The notes below the pieces were generated by a model. That model searched no databases and had not been told where the DNA came from. It saw nothing but the letters and a program-made list of their open reading frames with translations. DNA of 6,811 nucleotides from Kouleothrix aurantiaca (GTDB lineage Bacteria > Chloroflexota > Chloroflexia > Chloroflexales > Roseiflexaceae): NCBI GenBank assembly GCA_001399705.1, contig LJCR01000117.1, positions 1 to 6,811 of the forward strand, read 5' to 3'. Position 1 is the stretch's first letter. The number at the start of each line of letters is the position of its first letter. A program made the translations under genes and the position numbers. Shown piece by piece: positions 1 through 5,131 of the stretch.

Positions 1-96
1 CGATTAAACTTCGCGAATGTCATCTGGCTCTTTAGGACGCCAGAAAAGGTATTAGTAAAAGTGTTCACAAAATAAGCGGTTTAAGGCTCCCTGATG

Positions 97-687
97 CTAT
101 TTTATACTTAAATCGTGATAATCTCTAATATATCGCAATTGGCCACTGCCTGCTGTGTGCAATGCAATACACATAGGTTTTTCGAGTTTGAGAAAGCGAA
201 ATAGGCCTTGATATTCTTCAAGCATATATTTGGATTCCAACCTATCTTGTAGAATTCCAGTAATTTGAACAGTGTATCCAGTTTGATAAGTTGTTAAAAA
301 CTGACATGGGATAATAGATTGGAAAGTGCTTGTTCCTAGTAACAAGGCGAGGCTAATTATAGTTATGAATATGGATAGAGAGGAAATAATAAGAACTTTT
401 CGATGCAGCTTGGGTACAACTTTTGATTTTTGAGTATGATATTCAAATGACAAATCATCTGGATGATCATCTACCTCTATATCATTATCTCGAAGGAATT
501 GTTTGATTTTTTGGATGTTAAGACGTGTCTCGCGAAGGCTATTTATAGTTGACAAAGGGGCATATGTTTCACCTCCATACTGGCCTGCTTGAGCTAGAAG
601 GTGAAAGAGATTCTGTCTGTGAATTTCAAGAAGATGTAATTGTTGTTCTTTTTCTTTAGATGAAAGCATAGGTTGTAAACTGAACAT
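97..687 (-). CDS. Single-pass membrane protein with effector-associated-like N-terminus; C-terminus probably truncated by an IS
   Basis: Hypothetical protein of 196 aa if it starts at 687. A longer frame to 861 only reads through the attC palindrome, so I reject that start. The start at 687 lies six bases after the core box of attC A, typical of a cassette gene. A second ATG at 669 is possible, and neither has a clear Shine-Dalgarno. Residues 14-77 are helical and polar, with the pattern LLEIHRQNLFHLL..A..GG, then RETRLNIQKIKQFLR and DDHPDD. From memory this resembles the short N-terminal modules of TIR, NACHT and CHAT conflict proteins in Chloroflexota; that is an inference. A transmembrane segment spans about 98-118, followed by a domain of about 75 residues. 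The last nine residues, RDYHDLSIK, are encoded by an IS-end-like sequence, so the natural C-terminus and this cassette's own attC are probably lost or off the window. Confidence 0.7.
   Translation of the reverse strand: MFSLQPMLSSKEKEQQLHLLEIHRQNLFHLLAQAGQYGGETYAPLSTINSLRETRLNIQKIKQFLRDNDIEVDDHPDDLSFEYHTQKSKVVPKLHRKVLIISSLSIFITIISLALLLGTSTFQSIIPCQFLTTYQTGYTVQITGILQDRLESKYMLEEYQGLFRFLKLEKPMCIALHTAGSGQLRYIRDYHDLSIK
109..127 (-). mobile_element. IS-end-like 19-mer, possible end of a third IS5-type element
   Basis: Seen: TAAATCGTGATAATCTCTA matches the left terminus plus TA of IS copy 2 (6556-6574) at 18 of 19 positions. In that orientation the element body would lie to the left, off the window edge, with its terminus at 125 next to a TA. 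The sequence left of 109 does not match the interior of the two complete copies, so this would be a different element with similar termini or a decayed one. An ATG on the minus strand at 23-21, after an AAGAG-like stretch, could begin its transposase, but only seven full codons are in the window. A chance match cannot be excluded. Confidence 0.45.
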
Positions 688-692
688 TGACG

Positions 693-818
693 GGCTAACG
701 GGTTTGCCGTTTAGCGGCGCGCTGTTGGGAGCGAAAGAAAACTCTGTACGAAACGATCTTCTGAAAAAGCCGCGATCTCGTGACGCGAAGCGGCGTCCGC
801 TGCAACGGCGGGTTGGGC
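693..818 (-). repeat. attC-like recombination site A (divergent)
   Basis: The ends are GGCTAAC (693-699) and GTTGGGC (812-818). The outer arms pair imperfectly: TTTAGCGGCGC on the left against the arm containing GGCGTCCGCTGC on the right. The central loop differs from the other five sites and lacks their conserved TACAAT motif. The left box deviates from RYYYAAC at position 2. On the minus strand the site is followed directly by the gene starting at 687. It is the most diverged member of the family and may be a distinct lineage of site. Confidence 0.6.
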
Positions 819-1203
819 GCGAGCATTGGTAAACAGCCGATTTGAGGCATACGCCAATCACGCTAAAGCGACACGAGCAGCTGCGCCCGGCAGAACCACG
901 TGGAATGGAACCACTTCAGCACAACGAGCCTTCGTTCCACGCAGGGTTGCGAATGCCTTGAACGGAACCACGCAGCATAACGAGCTTTTGAATCACCTTG
1001 AAATAAGCGAAACGTTGACCGGAATCACGCCAGCACAACGGGCGCTTGCACCACGCAGGGTTGAGAAAGCGCGGCACGGAACCACGTGGCACAACAGGCC
1101 TTCATCCCGCGCTCGATTCGTTCCTTCGTAGATGCACGGCGTTTTTATGCCGAAAAGACAGCAAACGGCCTGCGAGATCGAGACAACTGGCGAAACGAGA
1201 CGC
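819..1203 (-). repeat. Repeat cassette 1: ORF-less cassette with 57-bp tandem units
   Basis: This 385-bp segment lies between attC A and attC B. Three 57-bp units (901-957, 958-1014, 1015-1071) and a partial fourth (1072 to about 1125) share the pattern GGAaCCACg..CAgCAcAACGgGC, then CCACGCAGGGTTGaGAAAGC. The flanks are shared with the cassettes at 3842-4281 and 4410-4795: a block with GAGGCATACGCC and ACGAGCAGCTGCGC on the left, and one with CTCGATTCGTTCCTTCGTAG and CGAGATCGAGACAA on the right. A 101-codon plus-strand frame at 826-1131 is open only because 57 is divisible by 3 here. It is not conserved in the sister cassettes. I therefore call it non-coding; function unknown. Confidence 0.7.
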
Positions 1204-1331
1204 GCCCAACGAGTTGCGCTTTAGCGGCGCCGCACCGATTGATGGCTGAACCATTGTAGCAGAAACTGGCGCTGAAAAACGCACTATCTCGCTCGACGCG
1301 AAGCGGCGTCCGCTGCAAGCGCGTGTTGGGC
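1204..1331 (-). repeat. attC-like recombination site B
   Basis: A 128-bp imperfect palindrome with outer boxes GCCCAAC (1204-1210) and GTTGGGC (1325-1331). Read on the minus strand, the inner arms are GCGCTTGCAGCGGACGCCGC and GCGGCGCCGCTAAAGCGC. They pair except for unpaired bases in the first arm, the asymmetry that sets strand choice in integron recombination. The loop of about 70 nt is nearly the same as in sites C-F. On the minus strand it follows the 95-aa membrane protein gene and precedes repeat cassette 1. Confidence 0.75.
1253..1261 (-). promoter_or_regulatory. Putative extended -10 inside attC B
   Basis: The minus strand reads TGCTACAAT, an extended -10-like motif (TGn plus TACAAT). 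It is conserved at the same place in sites B-F and points into the next cassette. The -35 region is poor (only T-rich, around GTTTTT). Transcription is inferred, not shown. Confidence 0.3.
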
Positions 1332-1549
1332 CGCACGGCGGAAAAGGTAAGCGGTCAAGAAGTACAGGACAGCTCCTCATTTGACTGCAGAATCGCTCAC
1401 AAGTAATTATACAACCGATCACAATTCCGATATGAATAGCCACATCGTAACACTATATTTGCATTTCCTAAAAGGATATTGGAAAAGGTTATACGTTACC
1501 AGTAACTTACAATAGTTTCAGCATTTTGGCACGCAAGATCAGATGTGGA
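1332..1549. other. 218-bp stretch between a gene stop and attC B
   Basis: It lies downstream of the 95-aa membrane protein gene and before its attC. I see no credible ORF: the minus-strand frame reaching 1443 simply runs into the attC palindrome. I also see no terminal inverted repeats or strong hairpin. Cassette genes normally end within a few dozen bases of attC, so this length is unexplained. It may be a decayed gene or an old insertion. Confidence 0.5.
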
Positions 1550-1837
1550 TCAATGCTGACGTAGAATAAGGCTAGCGACAAATGCAAGCACACTCAAACT
1601 GAGTAAAAGCATTGTTATTGAAAAGGAAGATGTCAACCCTCGGCGAAGCGGTCGCCTAACTTGCCAGTGACCAACAAAGAGAAAAAAGATGCCTAAAAAG
1701 GCCCATTGGAAAGCACCCATTAAGCGTTCTAAGCGGAACGTATTGCTGGTCAATCCTTCCATCCATTGAGCAGCAAGTATGAATAATAGGCCCGCAATAA
1801 TCCACCACCCAACTCGCCGATAATGTGCTGATGCCAT
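1550..1837 (-). CDS. Small three-helix membrane protein (95 aa)
   Basis: Hypothetical cassette-borne inner-membrane protein. I chose the ATG at 1837 because GGAG lies six bases upstream; an in-frame ATG at 1861 would add eight residues without an obvious ribosome site. Three hydrophobic segments are visible: about residues 10-26 (WWIIAGLLFILAAQW), 39-57 (AFQWAFLGIFFLFVGHW) and 73-92 (SITMLLLSLSVLAFVASLIL). A basic stretch, RRPLRRG, lies between the second and third, suggesting that this loop is cytoplasmic. I recognise no family or catalytic motif. It sits between attC C (upstream on the minus strand) and attC B (downstream), in the array's direction. Its 5' leader is about 130 bp from attC C, so transcription could come from the attC-borne -10 motif or from further upstream. 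Confidence 0.7.
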   Translation of the reverse strand: MASAHYRRVGWWIIAGLLFILAAQWMEGLTSNTFRLERLMGAFQWAFLGIFFLFVGHWQVRRPLRRGLTSSFSITMLLLSLSVLAFVASLILRQH

Positions 1838-1965
1838 ATCTAGCTCCAAGATATAAAACAATAGTAGGTGCGAATTACAGTATTCTTATTGCCACAGGGG
1901 CACTTTTATCTCGGGAGACCCAATGGAAATATAGCGTCTATTTTGGAATAACGCTGATAATGGCG

Positions 1966-2094
1966 GCCCAACGGGTTGCGCTTTAGCGGCGGCGCCACCG
2001 ATTGATGGCAACCACATTGTAGCAGATGCTGGCGCTGAAAAACGCCCGATCTCGCTCGACGCGAAGCGGCGTCCGCTGCAAGCGTGTGTTGGGC
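1966..2094 (-). repeat. attC-like recombination site C
   Basis: A 129-bp imperfect palindrome with end boxes GCCCAAC (1966-1972) and GTTGGGC (2088-2094). It has the same arms and loop as site B, with one or two extra bases near 1990. On the minus strand it would terminate the cassette of the 62-aa membrane protein at 3344-3532, now separated from it by IS copy 1, and it opens the cassette of the 95-aa protein. Confidence 0.75.
2016..2024 (-). promoter_or_regulatory. Putative extended -10 inside attC C
   Basis: TGCTACAAT on the minus strand, identical to the motif in sites B, D, E and F. It points toward the 95-aa membrane protein gene about 180 bp downstream. No good -35 is visible, so this is a weak promoter call. 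Confidence 0.3.
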
Positions 2095-2313
2095 GGTGGC
2101 TGCTGGGAAAACCTGTCGTTGAAACATATTTGATGCATACCAGTCGCATATAGAAACCGGGGTACAGTGCGTCCAGTTGATGATGACTCTGCTCTAATCG
2201 TCTAGTGATCTTCAAGCATCACCTTACGGTAGGACACCGCTTTGTTTATCCTGGTGCCGTATAGCAAAAAATCAGCATGCCAATACGACTGACGGCATTA
2301 TGCTCCGTGTCAG
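2095..2313. other. 219-bp non-coding stretch between attC C and IS copy 1
   Basis: I see no supported gene. The minus-strand frame starting at 2215 enters the attC palindrome and is taken as spurious. The only notable element is GTCTAGTGATCTT at 2200-2212, which recurs at 3315-3327 across the right junction of IS copy 1. The stretch would be the 3' part of the cassette that carries the 62-aa membrane protein gene. Confidence 0.5.
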
Positions 2314-2368
2314 TAGAGATTATCCCGATTTATGGTATGCTCTATCTCCAAACAGAAGGAGCACTGCA

Positions 2369-2890
2369 ATGCCATTACGATATGAGACAGAACGTGTCAA
2401 GACGTATCGGATCCTCGATTTGACCAGCTTGACGGTCGAAGAGTTCGAAATCCTCGCCGTCCCCTTTGAAATTGCCTTTCTTGCACGAATGCGCGACTGG
2501 ACGCTCGAGGGCAAGCCCCGCACCGGCCGGCGCTATAGCCAGTACGCCACCTGCCCCTTGCCCTCCAAAGAAGATCGCCTGCTCTTCATCCTGACCTACT
2601 TCAAGCAAGCCGCGACCCAGACCTTTCACGGTGCGAGCTTTGGAATGGGCCAGCCGAAAGCCAACCAGTGGATCCAGGCGCTGCTGCCAGCACTCCATGC
2701 TGCGCTGGGGAGCCTTGGCGACCTGCCCTCACGCAACCTTGCCGAGTTGAAAGAACGCCTGGCTGCGCTCTCGCCTGAAGCGTTCGCGACCCCTTTTTTC
2801 ACGATGGCACCGAACGACCAATCCTCCGTCCTAGCGACCCAGCCGACCAGACCAGTTTCTACAGCGGCAAGAGCAAGCGCCATACGGTGA
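2369..2890 (+). CDS. IS5-family transposase, frame A (N-terminal part), copy 1
   Basis: A 173-codon frame. The ATG at 2369 is preceded by AAGGAG at 2357-2362, a strong ribosome site within the IS; a frame open to 2300 begins outside the IS. Residues about 64-116 (SKEDRLLFILTYFKQAATQ and on to GQPKANQWIQALLPALH) match the helix-turn-helix domain that precedes the DDE_Tnp_4 nuclease in IS5 transposases. The frame carries no catalytic residue. The first catalytic aspartate (HDGTERP) is read only after a -1 shift at 2794-2800, giving a 311-aa product ending at 3303. The zero-frame tail after 2800 is probably just the unshifted product. Between the two copies, the four substitutions I see in 2801-2886 are all non-synonymous in this frame. 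Confidence 0.85.
   Translation: MPLRYETERVKTYRILDLTSLTVEEFEILAVPFEIAFLARMRDWTLEGKPRTGRRYSQYATCPLPSKEDRLLFILTYFKQAATQTFHGASFGMGQPKANQWIQALLPALHAALGSLGDLPSRNLAELKERLAALSPEAFATPFFTMAPNDQSSVLATQPTRPVSTAARASAIR
2794..2800 (+). promoter_or_regulatory. -1 ribosomal frameshift heptamer, IS copy 1
   Basis: T TTT TTC in the frame of transposase frame A, preceded by CCCC. Slipping back one base puts the ribosome on CAC-GAT-GGC, which encodes the HDGTERP motif with the first catalytic aspartate. The same heptamer is present in copy 2. I have not assessed a downstream stimulatory structure. Confidence 0.75.
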
Positions 2891-3303
2891 AGAACGTGCT
2901 GCTGCTCCACGCGCTGATGATCGTGTTTCTGAGCGACACTTTCGAAGGAAGTGTCCATGACAAGACAATTGCCGATCTGACGCCCTACCCGTTGGCAGAG
3001 GGCAGCGAACTGGTCGATGATCTGGGCTTTCTCGGCTATGAACTGGCAGGTGTCACGCACACACGCCCGTTCAAGAAGCCGAAGGGTAGCAAACTCAGCG
3101 CCGAACAGAAAGCGCACAATCGCCTGGTTGCACAGCGTCGAATTGTGGCAGAACACGTAATCAGGAGTGTGAAACGCTGTCGAATTGTCAAAGATACGAT
3201 ACGTCTGTGGAAAGACGGGCTCAAAGATATGGTGATGGAAGTAAGTTGCGGTTTGCATAATTTCCGTGTCCGAACCACTCCCTGGCCATCAAGTCATTCG
3301 TAA
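2887..3303 (+). CDS. IS5-family transposase, frame B (catalytic part), copy 1
   Basis: The frame is open upstream to the slip site and is normally fused to frame A. The nominal GTG start at 2887 overlaps the frame A stop as GTGA, but a protein made from it would lack the first catalytic aspartate. In fused numbering the DDE residues are about D146 (HDGTERP), D198 (GSVHDKTIAD) and E262 (RRIVAEHVIRSVKR). The intervening LVDDLGFLGYELAG is the usual insertion near the second aspartate. The C-terminus, LHNFRVRTT, is typical of the family. All catalytic positions are intact, so the enzyme may be active. The stop at 3301-3303 lies inside the right terminal repeat. Confidence 0.85.
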   Translation: MKNVLLLHALMIVFLSDTFEGSVHDKTIADLTPYPLAEGSELVDDLGFLGYELAGVTHTRPFKKPKGSKLSAEQKAHNRLVAQRRIVAEHVIRSVKRCRIVKDTIRLWKDGLKDMVMEVSCGLHNFRVRTTPWPSSHS

Positions 3304-3343
3304 ATCGGGATAATGTCTAGTGATCTTGCCATACGATATGGTC

Positions 3344-3532
3344 CTACCTTTTTGCCCGATAACGGAATAGAATGGGTAGAACTATTAATTCTGTAATAAC
3401 CATTATCACAAACCCTATATACACTGGTAGAGAAAAATATGCAATCAAAATGAGCCCCAAGAGGCCACCAAATACTGTGACAAGGAATGTCGAAACGGCC
3501 AATTGTTTCGTTGTATAATTTTGCTTACTCAC
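3344..3532 (-). CDS. Small two-helix membrane protein (62 aa)
   Basis: Hypothetical cassette protein. I chose the GTG at 3532 because GGAG lies seven bases upstream; the in-frame TTG at 3538 is only two bases from that GGAG. The N-terminus is polar (MSKQNYTTKQ). Two hydrophobic segments follow, about 11-32 (LAVSTFLVTVFGGLLGLILIA) and 36-56 (PVYIGFVIMVITELIVLPILF), then a basic tail, RYRAKR, consistent with a cytoplasmic C-terminus. No family is recognised. The gene ends 24 bases before the TA target duplication of IS copy 1. The insertion spared the reading frame but separated the gene from its presumed attC (site C). The leader from attC D is about 180 bp. Confidence 0.6.
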   Translation of the reverse strand: MSKQNYTTKQLAVSTFLVTVFGGLLGLILIAYFSLPVYIGFVIMVITELIVLPILFRYRAKR

Positions 3533-3711
3533 AACCAATCTCCACTATTTGATTGCGCTCATATTGCTGCGCTTGTAGTGCTTCAGGTTACTCGCTGGCG
3601 CGCTACGTTTACGCAACTCTCTCCGGTGAATATGCTCGTCCGTTTTTTTTGGAGAACAACGCCAGGTCTCAAAACGCGTTATGAATCATGCATGACTTTA
3701 TCTTTGAGGCC

Positions 3712-3841
3712 GCCCAACGGGTTGCGCTTTAGCGGCGCCGCTGCCGATAAATGGCAACCACATTGTAGCAGATACCAGCGCGGAAAATAACCCCGATCTC
3801 GCACGACGCGAAGCGGCGTCCGCTGCAAGCGCGTGTTGGGC
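3712..3841 (-). repeat. attC-like recombination site D
   Basis: A 130-bp imperfect palindrome with end boxes GCCCAAC (3712-3718) and GTTGGGC (3835-3841). The arms and loop are as in sites B, C, E and F. On the minus strand it closes repeat cassette 2 and opens the cassette carrying the 62-aa membrane protein. Confidence 0.75.
3762..3770 (-). promoter_or_regulatory. Putative extended -10 inside attC D
   Basis: TGCTACAAT on the minus strand, at the same place in the loop as in the other sites. It points toward the 62-aa membrane protein gene, about 230 bp downstream. The -35 is poor. Confidence 0.3.
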
Positions 3842-4281
3842 GAGAGCCTTGATAAAAAGCCAAGCAGAGGCATACGCCTTCCACGTTGGAAATGATACGA
3901 GCAACTGCGCTTGGATGAAGCACGCTGACCAGACCACTTCAGCATAACGGGCCTTTGTACCACGCAGGGTTGTGGAAGCCTTGAACGGAACCACGCGGCA
4001 TAACGGGCGTTTGTACCACATTGGGCTGAGAAAGCGCTGCCGCGATCACGTGGAATAAAGTTGGCTTTCGTATGCATCAGGGTTGCGAAATCGTTGACCG
4101 GAACCACGCCAGCATAACGGGCGCTCGGACCACGCGGGGTTGAGCAAGCGCTGACGGTATCACGCGGCACAACGAGCCTTCATACCACGCTCGATTGGTT
4201 TCTTCGTGGCTGCATCGGGTTGCTTTGCTACAAATCAATAAAACGCCATTCGAGATCGAGACAAATTACGAACTGAGACTC
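3842..4281 (-). repeat. Repeat cassette 2: ORF-less cassette with five 56-57-bp tandem units
   Basis: This 440-bp segment between attC D and attC E is homologous to 819-1203 and 4410-4795 along its whole length. The units are at 3925-3980 (56 bp), 3981-4036 (56), 4037-4093 (57), 4094-4150 (57) and a partial fifth from 4151. The typical unit reads GGAACCACGCgGCATAACGGGC, a short spacer, ACCACGCAGGGTTGagaAAGCG and a linker. Each unit holds two half-units that each begin CCACG. Unit 3 is the most diverged. The 56-bp units break frame on both strands, so the arginine- and cysteine-rich minus-strand frames here are not equivalent to those in the sister cassettes. Function unknown. Confidence 0.7.
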
Positions 4282-4409
4282 GCCCAACGGGTTGCGCTTT
4301 AGCGGCGCCGCTGCAATAAATGGCTGTCACATTGTAGCAGAAACTGGCGCTGGAAAACGCACGATCTCGCTCGACGCGAAGCGGCGTCCGCTGCAAGCGC
4401 GTGTTGGGC
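4282..4409 (-). repeat. attC-like recombination site E
   Basis: A 128-bp imperfect palindrome with end boxes GCCCAAC (4282-4288) and GTTGGGC (4403-4409). It separates two repeat cassettes, which suggests tandem duplication or serial capture of the same cassette type. Confidence 0.75.
4331..4339 (-). promoter_or_regulatory. Putative extended -10 inside attC E
   Basis: TGCTACAAT on the minus strand, conserved among sites B-F. It points into repeat cassette 2. No convincing -35 is visible. Confidence 0.3.
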
Positions 4410-4795
4410 GCGAGCTTTAATAAAAAACCAAGCTGAGGCATACGCCGACCACGCTGGAACTGATACGAGCAGCTGCGCTTGGAAGAATGACGCTGACCGG
4501 AACCACATTCAGCATAACGAGCGCCCATACCACGCAGGGTTGAGATAACCTGGAATGGAATCACGCGGCATAACGGGCTTTGGTACAACGTTGAAGCGCG
4601 CGAAACTTTAATCGGAATCACTTCAGCACAACGGGCGTTCGCACCACGCAGGGTTGAGAAAACCTTGAACGAAATCACGCGGCACAACGGGCCTTCATCC
4701 TACGTTCGATTCGTTCTTCGTAGCTGCATCGTGTTCTTCTGCCGAAAAGACAGAAAGCGACCTGCGAGATCGAGACAACCCGCAAAACGAGACGC
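4410..4795 (-). repeat. Repeat cassette 3: ORF-less cassette with 57-58-bp tandem units
   Basis: This 386-bp segment lies between attC E and attC F and is closest in layout to 819-1203. The units are at 4493-4550 (58 bp), 4551-4607 (57), 4608-4664 (57) and a partial one from 4665. The left flank holds GAGGCATACGCC and ACGAGCAGCTGCGC. The right flank holds CGATTCGTTCTTCGTAGCTG and CGAGATCGAGACAA, and ends in GACGC just before GCCCAAC, as in repeat cassette 1. A 150-codon minus-strand frame (4235-4687) needs a TTG start and runs through attC E, and it has no stop-free equivalent in repeat cassette 1. I treat the cassette as non-coding. Confidence 0.7.
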
Positions 4796-4924
4796 GCCCA
4801 ACGGGTTGCGCTTTAGCGGCGCCGCTACTGATTGATGGCAACCACATTGTAGCAGAAACTGGCATTGAAAAAGGCACGATCTCGCTCGACGCGAAGCGGC
4901 GTCCGCTGCAAGCGCGTGTTGGGC
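4796..4924 (-). repeat. attC-like recombination site F
   Basis: A 129-bp imperfect palindrome with end boxes GCCCAAC (4796-4802) and GTTGGGC (4918-4924). On the minus strand it follows the lipoprotein gene. Once the 173-bp MITE-like insert and one TAA copy are subtracted, the gene's stop lies about 30 bp from the site, the usual gene-to-attC spacing. Confidence 0.75.
4846..4854 (-). promoter_or_regulatory. Putative extended -10 inside attC F
   Basis: TGCTACAAT on the minus strand at the conserved loop position, pointing into repeat cassette 3. The -35 is poor. Confidence 0.3.
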
Positions 4925-4950
4925 TGCCTCTAGGGAACGTGTTTGGATAA

Positions 4951-5123
4951 GTGTCTATCCGTAAATTCACAGCAGAATGCGGTGAGCTTCGTCAGCGATC
5001 TATCTTATCGTGGAAGTATTTGTCAAGGATCGCTTCAGGACCACAATCTGCGCTCCAGCGTATGGATGAAGTACTGTAGCAATTTGTGATTGGGACGCCC
5101 TAAATCAATTTACGGATAGAGAC
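4951..5123. mobile_element. MITE-like element, 173 bp
   Basis: The 17-bp terminal inverted repeats are GTGTCTATCCGTAAATT (4951-4967) and, at 5107-5123, the complement of GTCTCTATCCGTAAATT, with one mismatch. The element is flanked by TAA at 4948-4950 and 5124-5126, which fits the TNA duplications made by some IS5 groups. It has no transposase frame, so it would need a helper element in trans. The termini resemble, but do not match, those of the two complete IS copies (shared G...TATCC core), so they are probably not its helper. It sits between the lipoprotein gene and attC F and disrupts neither. Confidence 0.7.
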
Positions 5124-5131
5124 TAAGTCAA

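Larger units (their letters stand above)
2316..3317 (+). mobile_element. IS5-family insertion sequence, copy 1 (1002 bp)
   Basis: The terminal inverted repeats are GAGATTATCCCGATTTA at 2316-2332 and the complement of GACATTATCCCGATTTA at 3301-3317, one mismatch in 17. TA at 2314-2315 and 3318-3319 is the likely 2-bp target duplication. The boundaries are set by comparison with copy 2, which shares sequence up to and including these TA dinucleotides. The element holds two transposase frames joined by a -1 shift, as in the IS427-type group of IS5. It has inserted just downstream of the 62-aa membrane protein gene, between that gene and attC C, and is transcribed against the cassette direction. 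Confidence 0.9.

Noticed and set aside
97..861. Longer start at 861 for the leftmost gene
   Set aside because: The added 58 residues are translated attC A, with a composition unlike the rest of the protein.
826..1131. 101-codon plus-strand frame with a 19-residue repeat (NGTT..QRA..PRRV)
   Set aside because: It is open only because three units are exactly 57 bp. The equivalent frame is broken in the sister cassettes by 56- and 58-bp units, and it opposes the cassette direction.
2626..3258. 210-codon frame antisense to the transposase (also 5630-6262 in copy 2)
   Set aside because: A shadow of the GC-rich transposase gene. It is shared by both copies only because the IS is shared.
3503..3790. 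95-codon plus-strand frame
   Set aside because: It overlaps the leader of the 62-aa gene and attC D, with no ribosome site and no plausible protein character.
3679..4170. Minus-strand frames rich in R, C and A that run through attC (ending in TRLQRTPLRV-like strings)
   Set aside because: Part of each frame is the translated attC palindrome. The frames are not equivalent between repeat cassettes and have no consistent start.
4235..4687. 150-codon minus-strand frame over repeat cassette 3
   Set aside because: TTG start without a ribosome site; it crosses attC E. The matching frame in 819-1203 is interrupted by a TGA.
819..4795. CRISPR array
   Set aside because: The 57-bp units are contiguous, diverged along their whole length and have no unique spacers between identical repeats. 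No cas gene is present.
693..4924. Palindromes as dispersed REP or MITE elements rather than attC
   Set aside because: They lack target duplications, have RYYYAAC/GTTRRRY ends and arm asymmetry, and sit between co-oriented cassettes. Not fully excluded without a genome-wide search.
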